A stretch of 64,000 nt of DNA from Prauserella marina (GTDB lineage Bacteria > Actinomycetota > Actinomycetes > Mycobacteriales > Pseudonocardiaceae): NCBI RefSeq assembly GCF_002240355.1, contig NZ_CP016353.1, forward strand, positions 930,001 to 994,000, written 5' to 3'. Shown one piece after another: positions 43,810 to 53,600 of this stretch. The notes under the pieces were generated by a model, which saw only the letters and a list, made by a program, of their open reading frames with translations, ran no database searches and was not told where the DNA came from. Both the position numbers and the translations under genes were made by a program. Position 1 is the first letter of the stretch, and each line of letters begins with the position of its first letter.

Positions 43810-43831
43810 GTATTCGAGGCAGAATGGAAAC

Positions 43832-44800
43832 ATGCGAGCAAGCAGGCTGCTCTCGGTGCTCTTGCTGTTGCAGAACCGGGGCAGGATGACGGCCGAGGAA
43901 CTCGCCTCGGAGCTGGACGTGTCGGTACGCACCGTCTACCGGGACATCGAGGCGCTGTCCTCGGCGGGGGTCCCCGTGTACGCGGACAGGGGCAGAACGG
44001 GTGGCTACCAGCTACTCGGCGGCTTTCGCACCAGACTGACAGGGCTGACCGAACAGGAGGCCAAGGCGCTGGCGCTGGCCGGGCTTCCCGGAGCGGCCGC
44101 CGAGCTCGGCCTCGGCACGGTGCTCGCCGCGGCCCAGCTCAAACTCGACGCCGCGCTCCCTACCGAACTGCGTGCCGGGGCGCGTGAACTGGCCGAACGG
44201 TTCTACCTCGACGTTCCGGGCTGGCACAGGGGAATCGAACGCCTCGACCAGCTCACCGACGTGGCCGACGCGGTGTGGCGGAGCAGGAGGATCAGGGTCG
44301 ACTACCGCAGGTGGGACGACAGCGCCGTCGAGCGGGTACTCGAACCGCTCGGCCTCGTCCTCAAGGCGGGCAACTGGTATCTCGCGGCGCGCTGCGAAGG
44401 TGACGAGCGCACCTACCGTGTCTCCCGCATCGACGGGCTGAGCGACCTCGGCGAGGAGTTCAGCAGGCCGGAGGGCTTCGATCTCGCCGAGTACTGGCGC
44501 GAATGGTCGGCGAGGTTCGAGCGCAGGCTGTACCCGCGTACCGCGACCGTGCGCGTCACTCCGCTCGGCAGGGAACTTGTCCCCGTCTACCTCGGCTCGG
44601 TGGGCGCGCGCGCACTGCGGGAGACCGCGACCGAACCGGATTCGGGCGGATGGTCGCGCGTAGAGTTGCCGGTCGAGCCTGGTGCCCCGGCCCTTGGCGA
44701 GTTGCTCCACTTCGGTCCCGAACTGGAAGTGCTCGCCCCTGCCGAGTTGCGGGAACAGGTTGCCGAGGCGGTCGCGAGAATGGGTGCGCTGTATGGGTGA
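43832..44800 (+). CDS. WYL-domain DeoR/YafY-type transcriptional regulator
   Basis: 322 aa. The N-terminal HTH reads RLLSVLLLLQNRGRMTAEEL followed by ASELDVSVRTVYRDIEAL. The middle WYL domain carries YRRWDDSAVERVLEPLGLVL and GNWYLAARC, with the W-Y-L-type ligand sheet, then a C-terminal WCX extension. It shares a divergent promoter with DUF3224 and overlaps the following HemD-like gene by eight bases. Confidence 0.9.
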   Translation: MRASRLLSVLLLLQNRGRMTAEELASELDVSVRTVYRDIEALSSAGVPVYADRGRTGGYQLLGGFRTRLTGLTEQEAKALALAGLPGAAAELGLGTVLAAAQLKLDAALPTELRAGARELAERFYLDVPGWHRGIERLDQLTDVADAVWRSRRIRVDYRRWDDSAVERVLEPLGLVLKAGNWYLAARCEGDERTYRVSRIDGLSDLGEEFSRPEGFDLAEYWREWSARFERRLYPRTATVRVTPLGRELVPVYLGSVGARALRETATEPDSGGWSRVELPVEPGAPALGELLHFGPELEVLAPAELREQVAEAVARMGALYG

Positions 44801-45614
44801 GCTTGCCGGGGTGACCATCGGGATCACCGCCGAGCGTCGCGCGGCCGAGTTCATCGAAGCGCTCGAACGCAAGGGCGCGACCGTGCGGCACGCGCCGACG
44901 CTGCGCATCGTCCCGTTGCCAGGCGACGAGCGGCTCAAGGCCGCGACCGGCGACGTGCTCTCCGCCGAGGTGGACCTGCTCGCCGTCACCACGGGCGCGG
45001 GATTTCGCGGCTGGCTCGACGCCGCGCGGGAATGGGGAAGTGAACCCCGGTTGCTCGAACGGCTCGCCGCCGCCCGCGTTCTCGTCAGGGGCCCCAAGGC
45101 GAAAGGCGCCGTGCGCGCGCGAGGCATCACCGAGTACTGGTCGGCGGAAAGCGAAACCAACCGCGAACTGTTCGCCCGGCTGCTCGACGAGGACATCGCG
45201 GGAAGGCGAATCGCCGTCCAGTTGCACGGTCAGCCACTGCCCGAGTACACCGGCGCGCTGCGGGAAGCGGGGGCCACCGTCGTGGAGGTGCAGCCCTACC
45301 GCTGGGAATGGCCTTCGGACCTGGCGCCCGCGCGGGAACTCGTCGCTGGAGTGCTGGCCGGTGAGGTGCGGGCGCTGGCGTTCACGAGCGCGCCCGCGAC
45401 GGCGAACCTGCTGACGCTGGCGAGGGAGAGCGGGCGGTTCGGCGAATTCCTCGCCAGGTTGGGGACGTCGGTGTTGTGTGCCTGTGTCGGCCCGGTGACG
45501 GCGGGGCCGCTTGCCGAGTTGGGGGTGCCGACGGTGCAGCCCGAGCGGCAGCGTCTCGGGGCGCTGGTCAAGCTGCTGGCCGCCGAATTGGGCGATCCCA
45601 CCGCCACCCCCTGA
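44793..45614 (+). CDS. Second uroporphyrinogen-III synthase-like protein (HemD domain only)
   Basis: 273 aa. It is clearly paralogous to the N-terminal domain of the NnaR-type protein encoded at 40446: shared GFRGW, RGPKAKGAVRA, AVQLHG-PLP, FTSAPA, CVGP-TAGPLA. It lacks the winged helix. ATG 44793 lies inside the end of the WYL regulator gene. It could be an enzyme for siroheme/heme, or a sensor partner. It ends where the 21-bp repeat region begins. Confidence 0.82.
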   Translation: MGELAGVTIGITAERRAAEFIEALERKGATVRHAPTLRIVPLPGDERLKAATGDVLSAEVDLLAVTTGAGFRGWLDAAREWGSEPRLLERLAAARVLVRGPKAKGAVRARGITEYWSAESETNRELFARLLDEDIAGRRIAVQLHGQPLPEYTGALREAGATVVEVQPYRWEWPSDLAPARELVAGVLAGEVRALAFTSAPATANLLTLARESGRFGEFLARLGTSVLCACVGPVTAGPLAELGVPTVQPERQRLGALVKLLAAELGDPTATP

Positions 45615-45618
45615 GTCC

Positions 45619-45723
45619 GGCCACGAGTCCCGCGTCCGGGTTGCCGAGATCCGTGTCGCGGACGCCGAGTTCCGCGTTGCCGCCGCCGAGATCCGCGCTC
45701 AGGACGCCGAGTTCCGCGCTCGG
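45619..45723. repeat. Array A: five 21-bp tandem repeats
   Basis: Units begin at 45619, 45640, 45661, 45682 and 45703, each with GAG-(A/T)TCCGCG-like cores; the best shared core is GCCGAGATCCGC. The period of seven codons gives AE(I/F)R-type heptads in one frame, but no start or plausible gene is attached. The whole 45615-46251 gap (637 bases) holds no gene I can support. A further stray unit is near 45753-45773. Confidence 0.8.
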
Positions 45724-46049
45724 CCCGGGGGACGGCGCCAAGGTTGGTGTCCGGGATGGCGAGATCCGCGTTCGGTCCGGTGTGAGACCCGTGCCGAGGT
45801 TGGCGCGGCCATCCGCGCAAGCGTTTGCGTCAACGTGTGGGTTCAGGATTCGTGTGCACTGGTGTGCGGTTCTCGCGCGCCGGTGCGGGACCGGCCGGAT
45901 TCGGGGTCGGCGAGCGCGAGACCAGCGAGTGCGAGACCGGCGACCTGAGCTCGGCCCGACCCGGCTACCGGCGTGGGACTCGATGACCAGGGCGTAGAAC
46001 GTGACGACCGGAGGATGCCTGGCGACCCGAGGTGGCTCCCAGAGGCCCG

Positions 46050-46175
46050 GGTGCGGATCTCGGCGACCCGGATGCAGGTCTCGGTCACTCGGGTGCGGTT
46101 CTCGCTGGCCCGGATGCAGGTCTCGGTCACTCGGGTGCGGATCTCGGCGACCTGAGTGCGGATCTCGGCGTCCTG
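46050..46175. repeat. Array B: six 21-bp tandem repeats, inverted relative to array A
   Basis: Units begin at 46050, 46071, 46092, 46113, 46134 and 46155. The second and fourth are identical. Read on the minus strand, units contain GTCGCCGAGATCCGC, the same core as array A on the plus strand. The two arrays thus face each other across about 330 bases and could pair in RNA or extrude in DNA. Confidence 0.82.
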
Positions 46176-46251
46176 GGCGGGGGACTCGCGCGGCTGCCTC
46201 GGGCTCGCGCCCGGGCCCCGCGCTCCCGGGCGACTCCCGCGACGCGGGGCG

Positions 46252-47112
46252 TCAGTCCTCGTCTTGGGGGATTTCGCCCGCGTCGGCCTTGCGGATACTT
46301 TCCCGCCCGGTCTGCTCTTCGCTCTTGCCCACTCGCCAATACCCGGTGAACGTGATCACCCGCTTGTCGACCCCGCGCTCGCGCACCAGGTGCCTTCGGG
46401 TGAGCTTCACCATGTTCGCCTCACCGGACACCCACGCGTACGGCTGGCCGTTCGGCAACTCGGCTTCCCGCACGGCGGCGAGGATCGCGTCGCCGTAGCC
46501 GCCGTCGCCCCTGGGGACCCATTGGGTCTCGACGTCGGCCGCTGTCGCGAAGTGCTGCCGGTCGGCGGGGTCGGCGATCTCGACGAAGACGCGGGCCTTC
46601 GCGTTCTCGGGTAGCGCTTCGAGGATGGCGCCGATGGCGGGAATCGCGGATTCGTCGCCGACCAGCAGTTGCCATCCGGTGCCTTCCGGTACCGAGTAGA
46701 GCCCGTGCGGCCCGAGGAGCGCGACCTCTGCACCCGGTTCGGCCCGCTCGGCCCATGCCGAGGCGGGCCCGCTGTCGGCGTGCAGCACGAAGTCGATGTC
46801 GATCTCCGGCACTTCGGGCCGGTGGGCGCGAATCGTGTAGGTACGCATCGGCGGCCGGATGTCGTCCGGCATCGCGAGGTAGGTGCGGTACCAGGAGCCG
46901 ACGTCGTCGACGATCGGCGGCGGAAGCTGGGGCCGGTGCTCGCCGGGCAGCGGGAAGAAGACCTTGACGTACTGGTCGGGCGCCGCGCTGGCGAAACCGG
47001 CGAGATCGTCGCCGGTGAAGGTGATGCGGGTCAGGTGGGGGCTGAGCCTGCGGGCTGCCGTCACCCGGAGTGATCGGTAGGTCAACTGGGGAGGAGCGGC
47101 CTGCGTGGTCAT
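46252..47112 (-). CDS. Siderophore-interacting protein (FAD ferric reductase, ViuB/SIP family)
   Basis: 286 aa. The FAD-binding motif is RTYTIRAHRPE (R-x-Y-T), followed by DIDFVLHADSGPASAWAERA, and the NAD(P)-binding C-terminal half has LLVGDESAIPAIGAILE and WVSGEANMVKLTRRHL. These enzymes reduce ferric siderophores in the cytoplasm to release iron. A 19-bp IdeR/DmdR box covers its start codon, so it should be repressed when iron is sufficient. It follows the ATL gene by 14 bases. Confidence 0.92.
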   Translation of the reverse strand: MTTQAAPPQLTYRSLRVTAARRLSPHLTRITFTGDDLAGFASAAPDQYVKVFFPLPGEHRPQLPPPIVDDVGSWYRTYLAMPDDIRPPMRTYTIRAHRPEVPEIDIDFVLHADSGPASAWAERAEPGAEVALLGPHGLYSVPEGTGWQLLVGDESAIPAIGAILEALPENAKARVFVEIADPADRQHFATAADVETQWVPRGDGGYGDAILAAVREAELPNGQPYAWVSGEANMVKLTRRHLVRERGVDKRVITFTGYWRVGKSEEQTGRESIRKADAGEIPQDED

Positions 47113-47130
47113 TAGGGCAGGCTAACCTAT
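47112..47130. promoter_or_regulatory. Iron box (IdeR/DmdR operator)
   Basis: TTAGGGCAGGCTAACCTAT matches the 19-bp consensus TTAGGTTAGGCTAACCTAA at 16 positions. It touches the first base of the siderophore-interacting protein ATG and covers the stop codon of the upstream ATL gene. Confidence 0.85.
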
Positions 47131-47462
47131 GGACCTTCCCAGCGATACCTCCGCAGATCGATTCGCTGCCCGTCGGCGAGCACACCCTCGGCACGCAGCA
47201 ATTCGAGTTGCCTGTGCACCAGGTGCGGAGCGGGAATTCCGCTGGCCCTCAGTACCCGGTGCCACGGCAGGTCGTGGCCGTCCTCGGACAGGATCCGGCC
47301 GACGAGCCGCGGCGTCGAGGCACCGGCGGCGGCCGCGATGTCCCCGTAGGTCGACACCCGGCCGCTCGGAATCGTCTTGATGATGTCGCGCACGCGTTCG
47401 TGCAGTTCCTCGTCCATCTTCCCAACCCGCCGTGCCGGTCCGCGATTCTGCTCGGTAGTCAT
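47127..47462 (-). CDS. Alkyltransferase-like protein (ATL; MGMT fold without catalytic Cys)
   Basis: 111 aa. The MGMT-like DNA-binding domain is clear: IPSGRVSTYGDIAAAAGAST, RLVGRIL, then DLPWHRVLRASG. The usual PCHRV is PWHRV (W67), so the alkyl-accepting cysteine is replaced and the protein should be an ATL, which flags O6-alkylguanine for nucleotide excision repair. It is divergent from adnA by 14 bases, the same pairing as Rv3204/Rv3202c. The stop lies inside the iron box. Confidence 0.9.
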   Translation of the reverse strand: MTTEQNRGPARRVGKMDEELHERVRDIIKTIPSGRVSTYGDIAAAAGASTPRLVGRILSEDGHDLPWHRVLRASGIPAPHLVHRQLELLRAEGVLADGQRIDLRRYRWEGP

Positions 47463-47476
47463 GATTCCATCTGCTC

Positions 47477-50400
47477 GTGGGTGTGAGTGGGCTGAACGCG
47501 CGACTCGTGCGCACCCGGGCGCGGCCGGTTCCGCCCCGGGAATGGGATACCGCCGCAAGCCGGTTACTCACCGCAGCCCAAGGGTTCGTCCGCGTGCTCG
47601 GCGGGCCGGGTACCGGCAAGACCACCCTCCTCGCGGACGCCGCCGCCGAACGCGTGCTGCACGGCGCGGAACCGGACAGCCTGCTCGTGCTGACGGCGTC
47701 GCGCAGGTCGGCGAACGCGATGCGAGCCGAGATCACCCGCAGGCTGACCGCGAGCGGCGAGCACGAGGGCCGCACCGTCAGGGAACCGATGGTGCGCACC
47801 GTGCATTCCTACGCGTTCGCGGTGTTGCGGTTGCAGGCCGGTCTCAACGAACTGCCCGCTCCCCGGCTGCTGTCCGGTCCCGAACAGGACGTCGTCGTAC
47901 GCGACCTGCTCGCCGGTGACCTGGAAAGGGGTGCGCCGGACTGGCCGAGAGAGCTGCGTCCTGCGCTGTCGGTTCCCGGTTTCGCCGAGGAACTGCGAGA
48001 CCTGCTGCTGCGTGCCGCCGAACGCGGGCTCGGCCCTGAAGACCTCGGCAAGCTCGGCAGGCAGCAGCAACGCGAGGAGTGGGTGGCGGCTGGGAAGTTC
48101 TGGCGGCAGTACGAGGAGGTCAACCTTCTGCTCGGAACGGGAGGCAACGCGCTGGGCATCCCCGGCTCGCCCGCGCTCGACGCGGCGGAGCTGGTCGCGA
48201 GCGCGCTCGTGGAGCTCGAAGGCGATCCCGAGTTGCTGGCGCGCGAACAGGGCAGGGTGCGCCATCTCTTCGTCGACGACGCGCAGCACCTCGACCCGCT
48301 CCAGTTCCGGCTGCTGCGGCTGCTCGGCGGCGGCGCCGACGATTTCGTGCTCGCGGGGGACCCCGACCAGGCGGTGTTCTCGTTCAGGGGCGCCGATCCG
48401 AGCTTGCTCACCGGTGCCGACAGGGACGGTGACCGCACGATCACCCTCGCTCGCGGTCACCGGCTCGGGCGCGCCGTCCACGAGGCGGTGGCCACGGTCG
48501 CCGCGCATCTTCCAGGAGGGAAGGGGCATCGCGGGCCGATTCCCTTGGCGTCGGAGGACGGCGTCGTCCGCACGAAACTGCTGCCGACCCCCGCCTCGGA
48601 GGCGAGCTGGATCGCCGACCAGCTGCGCAGGGCACACCTCATCGACGACATTCCGTGGTCGGAGATGGCCGTGCTGGTGCGTTCTCCGGGAAGGTCGTTT
48701 CCCGTGTTGCAGCGGGCTCTCGGCGCGGCGGGTGTTCCGATCGCGTCGGCGACCGAGGAGCTGCCGCTGGCCAAACAGCCTGGCGTGCGGCCGTTCCTTG
48801 CGTTGCTGAGGCTCGCGAGCGATCCGGAATCACTCGAAGCCGATCTCGCGGAGATGCTGCTCGCCTCGCCGCTCGGCGGCACCGATCCGCTCGCCCTGCG
48901 CAGGCTCCGCAGGGGACTGCGCAGGCTGGAACTCGCGGGGGGCGGAAACCGTTCCAGTGACGAACTCCTGGTGGAAGCGTTGCGGGACAACGACATTCTC
49001 GCTGGGCTCGCCGACGCCGAGGCAAGGGGAGTGCGCAGGGTCGGCGAGTTGCTTTCCATCGCGCGAAGGGCCGTCACACGTGGTGACAGCGTCGAGGACG
49101 TGCTGTGGCAGGTATGGCAGGCGAGCAAGCTCGAACGCAGACTGCTGAAGCAGGTCACGCGTGGTGGTTCGCTCGGTGCGCAGGCGGACAGGGACCTCGA
49201 CGCGATCGTGGCCCTTTTCGACGCCGCCGCGCGCTACGTCGACCGGTTGCCGAAGGCCAGCGTCGCCGGATTCACCGAATATCTCGGTTCCCAGCACATC
49301 GCCGGGGACAGCCTCGCGCCCGTCGCGATGAGGGGGACCGGGGTGTCATTGCTCACCGCGCACGGCGCGACGGGCAGGGAGTGGACGGTCGTCGCCGTCG
49401 CGGGCGCGCAGGAGGGCGCCTGGCCCGACCTCAGGCTCAGAGGCACCGTGCTCGGCGTTGAGCGGCTTGTCGACCTGCTTTCCGGAGTGGATTCGGAGAA
49501 GGTCTCGGCCGTGGCGCCGCTGCTCGCCGAGGAACGCAGGCTGTTCTACGTCGCGGCGAGCAGGGCGAGGCGGGTGCTGCTGATCAGTGCCGTTCAGGGA
49601 GAGGACGAGCAGCCGTCCCGGTTCGTCGACGAGATCGTCAACGCCGCGGGCGACGAACCGGCGGAGGTCATCCGCGGATACACCAAGGAACGTGCGCTCG
49701 TACTGTCCGAATTGGTCGGAGAGTTGCGGTCGGTGGTGTGCGACGGCGAGCAGGAGCCGGAACGCAGGAGGCTCGCCGCGAGGCAGCTCGCCAGGCTCGC
49801 CAGGGCGGGAGTTCCCGGGACCCATCCCGATCAGTGGTACGGGCTCGGTCCCGCGACGACGGAGGAGCCGTTGCGTTCCACCGAGGACGTCATCAGAGTC
49901 TCTCCGTCCACAGTAGACATTCTAGCGAAGTGCCCGTTGCGCTGGTTGCTGGAACGGCACGGGGGCAGCGATCCCGCCCAGCTCGCCGCCGTTACAGGAA
50001 CGCTGGTGCACGCGCTGGCCGAGGCGGCGGCGAGCGGCGCCGACGGCGAGCGGCTCAAGGCCGAACTCGACGAGGCGTGGGCGAGGGTGGACGCCGGTGC
50101 GCCGTGGTTTTCCAGGCGTGAGCGGCGCAGGGTCGAGAAGATGGTGGAGAACTTCATGGCCTGGTTGCGCGGAAGCAGGGCCGAACTCACCCAGCTCGCG
50201 ATCGAACAGGATATGGAGGTCGAGCTTCCGGCGGCGGCGGGTGAGCTGCGGGTGAAGCTGGGCGGCAGGGTCGACCGGCTCGAACTCGACCAGCAGGGCA
50301 GGCCGGTCATCGTCGACGTGAAGACGAGCAAGACACCGATCAGCTCGGCCGACGCGGAGCAACACCCGCAACTGGCCGCATACCAGCTCGCGTTGCTGCT

Positions 50401-50668
50401 CGGCGCGTTCGCCGAGCACGGCGGAAAGCCGGGAGGAGCGAGGCTGGTCTACGTCGCGAAGTCGAACAACAAATCCGGTGCGGCGCAACGGGAACAACCC
50501 GCGCTGGACGAGGAAACCGGGCCACAGTGGCTGGAACTGGTCCGCAAGGCGGCAGCCGCGACGGCGGGACCGGAGTACGCGGCGCAGGAAAACGCCGACT
50601 GCGACCGGTGTCCGGGGAAAGCGTCCTGCCCGGTCAGGCCGGAGGGGCGGCAGGTGACCGGACCATGA
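47477..50668 (+). CDS. adnA: AdnA: UvrD-like helicase/RecB-like nuclease subunit
   Basis: 1063 aa. Walker A is GGPGTGKT (residues 42-49). The Walker B region reads LFVDDAQHLD, with D-D-A-Q-H rather than the usual D-E-x-Q; VLAGDPDQAVFSFRG follows. The C-terminal nuclease has D933 (GGRVDRLE), D947 and K949 (VDVKTSK). Cysteines C819, C1042, C1045 and C1051 fit a 4Fe-4S clasp. AdnAB resects double-strand breaks in mycobacteria and relatives. The next gene, adnB, overlaps the stop (ATGA). GTG 47477 is the likely start. Confidence 0.92.
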   Translation: MGVSGLNARLVRTRARPVPPREWDTAASRLLTAAQGFVRVLGGPGTGKTTLLADAAAERVLHGAEPDSLLVLTASRRSANAMRAEITRRLTASGEHEGRTVREPMVRTVHSYAFAVLRLQAGLNELPAPRLLSGPEQDVVVRDLLAGDLERGAPDWPRELRPALSVPGFAEELRDLLLRAAERGLGPEDLGKLGRQQQREEWVAAGKFWRQYEEVNLLLGTGGNALGIPGSPALDAAELVASALVELEGDPELLAREQGRVRHLFVDDAQHLDPLQFRLLRLLGGGADDFVLAGDPDQAVFSFRGADPSLLTGADRDGDRTITLARGHRLGRAVHEAVATVAAHLPGGKGHRGPIPLASEDGVVRTKLLPTPASEASWIADQLRRAHLIDDIPWSEMAVLVRSPGRSFPVLQRALGAAGVPIASATEELPLAKQPGVRPFLALLRLASDPESLEADLAEMLLASPLGGTDPLALRRLRRGLRRLELAGGGNRSSDELLVEALRDNDILAGLADAEARGVRRVGELLSIARRAVTRGDSVEDVLWQVWQASKLERRLLKQVTRGGSLGAQADRDLDAIVALFDAAARYVDRLPKASVAGFTEYLGSQHIAGDSLAPVAMRGTGVSLLTAHGATGREWTVVAVAGAQEGAWPDLRLRGTVLGVERLVDLLSGVDSEKVSAVAPLLAEERRLFYVAASRARRVLLISAVQGEDEQPSRFVDEIVNAAGDEPAEVIRGYTKERALVLSELVGELRSVVCDGEQEPERRRLAARQLARLARAGVPGTHPDQWYGLGPATTEEPLRSTEDVIRVSPSTVDILAKCPLRWLLERHGGSDPAQLAAVTGTLVHALAEAAASGADGERLKAELDEAWARVDAGAPWFSRRERRRVEKMVENFMAWLRGSRAELTQLAIEQDMEVELPAAAGELRVKLGGRVDRLELDQQGRPVIVDVKTSKTPISSADAEQHPQLAAYQLALLLGAFAEHGGKPGGARLVYVAKSNNKSGAAQREQPALDEETGPQWLELVRKAAAATAGPEYAAQENADCDRCPGKASCPVRPEGRQVTGP

Positions 50669-53600
50669 ACCTGGTGACCCCGTTCGAGATCGCGCAGGCA
50701 CTCGGGCTTCACTCGCCCACCGAAGAGCAGGCCGCGGTGATCGCGGCACCACCCGAGCCCGCGCTCGTCGTCGCGGGCGCGGGAGCCGGCAAAACCGAGA
50801 CGATGGCGGCGAGGGTCGTGTGGCTGGTCGCCAACGGCCTTGTGGTGCCGGAACGCGTGCTCGGGCTGACCTTCACCCGCAAGGCCGCCCGCCAGCTCGC
50901 CGACCGGGTGAGGGCGCGGCTGCGCAGGCTCGCCGGTTCCGGGCTGCTCGACCGGATCGACCCGGGAGGCTCGCGGAGGATGGCGGTGCTGACCGGCGAG
51001 CCGACCGTGCTGACCTACCACGCCTACGCGGGAAGGCTGCTGGCCGAACACGGCCTGCGTCTTCCCGTCCCGCCGGGAGCGAGAATGCTGTCGGAGACGG
51101 CTTCCTGGCAGATCGCCCACCGGGTCGTGTCCACATGGGACAACGATCTCGACACCGACAGGGTGCCCGCCTCGGTGACCGCGCAGGTGCTCTCGCTCGC
51201 CGGGGAGCTGGGCGAACACCTCGTCGATCCGCGCCGTCTTCGCTCCTACACCGAATGGCTCACGCGCGTCGTGGAGTCGGCGCCGAGGGCGAAGGGCCAG
51301 CGGGCGAACTTGCCGGTGGCGCTGGCCGACATCGTCGCGGCCCAGCGGTTCCGGCTCGACCTGCTGCCGCTTGTCGAGGCATACCAGCAGCGCAAGCGGG
51401 CCGAGGGTGCACTCGACTTCGCCGACCAGATGTCGCTGGCCGCGACGCTCGCCGACACCCATCCAGAGGTCGTCGAGGGCGAACGCGACCGTTACGGAGC
51501 CGTGCTGCTCGACGAATACCAGGACACCGGTCATGCCCAGCGAGTGCTGCTGCGCTCGTTGTTCGGGGGACAACGGCCGATGCCGGTCACCGCCGTCGGC
51601 GACCCCCTGCAGGCGATCTACGGCTGGCGAGGTGCGAGCGCGGCGAACCTGCCCCGGTTCACCACCGACTTTCCCCGCCTTGAGGGACTTTCGCTCGGCC
51701 CGGCGAGCGAATACGGCATGGTGACGAGTTTCCGCAACCCGCCGGAGGTGCTGACGCTCGCGAACGCGGTCGCCGAACCGTTGCGGGAACAGGGACTCGG
51801 CGTCCGGCGGTTGCGGGCCCGCGAGGGCACCGGGCCAGCCGATGTGCGGTGCGCGCTGCTCACCGACGTGCGGGCCGAGCGGGAATGGCTTGCCGAAACC
51901 ATGGCGGAGGCGTGGTTTTCCGAGAAGGAGGCCAAGGGTGCTCCGCCGACCGCGGCCGTGCTGGTGCGCCGCCGCGCCGATATGGCGCCGGTCGCCGCGG
52001 CCCTGCGCGAACGCGGACTGCCCGTCGAGGTGGTCGGGCTCGGCGGGTTGCTCGACGAGCCGGAGGTCGCCGATCTCGTCGCGACCCTCAGGGTGCTGGC
52101 GGAGCCGTTGTCCGGCACGGCCGCGGCCAGGTTGCTGACCGGAGCCCGCTGGCGGTTCGCCGCCGCCGATCTCGGCGCGCTGTGGCGAAGGGCGGGCGAA
52201 CTGGCCACCGACGGCGACGTGCTCGTCGCGGAGAAGGCGGAACAGACCGGGCTCGTCGACGCCATCGACGACCCCGGTGACGGCGAACGCTACTCGCCGG
52301 AGGGCTACGCGAGGATCCGCAGGCTCGGCGGCGAGCTCGCTGCGCTGCGCCGCAGGCTCGACCAGCCGCTGCCCGAACTGGTCGCCGACGTCGAGCGCAC
52401 GATGCTGCTCGACGTCGAGGCGCTGGCGAGGCCGGGTGGCGCGGGAAGGGCCCATCTCGACGCCTTCGCCGACGTGGTCACGGAATACGCCGAGAATTCA
52501 CCCACCGGAACCCTGCTGTCCTTTCTGGACTATCTCGCGACCGCCGAGCACGCCGAGGACGGGCTCCCTCCCGGCGAGGTCGAGGTCGTCGCCGACAGAG
52601 TGCAGGTGCTCACCGCGCACTCGGCGAAGGGGCTCGAATGGCACCTCGTCGCCGTCCCGCACCTCGTGCGCGACACCTTTCCCGGCAAGCGAAGGTCGTC
52701 CTCGTGGCTGCGGACCGTTCCCGAACTGCCTGCCACGCTGCGCGGGGACGCGCCGGACCTTCCCGATCTGGTCCTGCACGAGAGTGACGACCGCAAACAG
52801 GTACTCGAAGCCTGCACCGAACACGAGGAACGGTTCGCGCAGCGGCACGCCGAAGAGGAACGCAGGCTCTGCTACGTCGCGCTCACCAGAGCCGAGCACG
52901 CGCTGTTGTGCTCGGGGCACTGGTGGAACGAGACCAGCGCGAAACCGAAGGGGCCATCGGAGTTCCTGACCGAGATCGCCGATACCGTCGCCGCCGACGA
53001 CCAAATCGGATCCATTGTGGAATGGGCGGAGGAGCCCGCCGTCGACGATGTCAATCCGCTCACCTCCGCTTCGCGGTCGCTCGTGTGGCCGGTGGATCCG
53101 CTCGGCGCGCGCCGCGACGACGTCAGGCAGGGCGCCGATCTGGTACTGGACGCGCTTGCCGAGCTTGACCTTCCGCTCGACGAGGACGATCCGGACGGTT
53201 GGATCGCCGACACCGACGTTCTGCTCGCCGAGCGGGAGAAAGCACATGGCCGGGCCGACGAAGTACCGCTTCCAGGCGCGCTTTCGGTGAGCCAGCTCGT
53301 CGAGCTCGCCGGAAAACCGGAAGCGCTCGCCCGCAAGCTTCGCCGCCCGCTTCCGTTCCCTCCCAACGCCTACGCAAGAAGGGGGACCGCGTTCCACGGC
53401 TGGCTGGAACGCCGGTTCGACGGCGACCGGCTGCTGGAGATCGACGATCTTCCCGGCGCTGCCGACGTCGGCGCGGCCCCCGACAGCGAACTCGACGCGC
53501 TGCGCGACGCGTTCGAGCGCAGCACGTGGGCACACCGGACCCCGCACGACGTCGAGGTGCCGTTCTCGACCGACATCGGCGGGGTCACCGTGCGAGGCAG

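Noticed and set aside
45511-45948. Plus-strand frame with AE(I/F)R heptads over array A
   Set aside because: It begins inside the HemD-like gene in another frame, has no ribosome-binding site, and becomes ordinary GC-rich shadow outside the array. The heptads follow from the 21-base period.
45619-46175. CRISPR-like array
   Set aside because: Units are contiguous 21-mers with no unique spacers, and there are no cas genes.
50449-52455. 668-residue minus-strand frame across adnA/adnB
   Set aside because: Same codon-shadow composition (Arg/His/Gly/Gln) with no domain; the plus-strand helicase motifs are intact.
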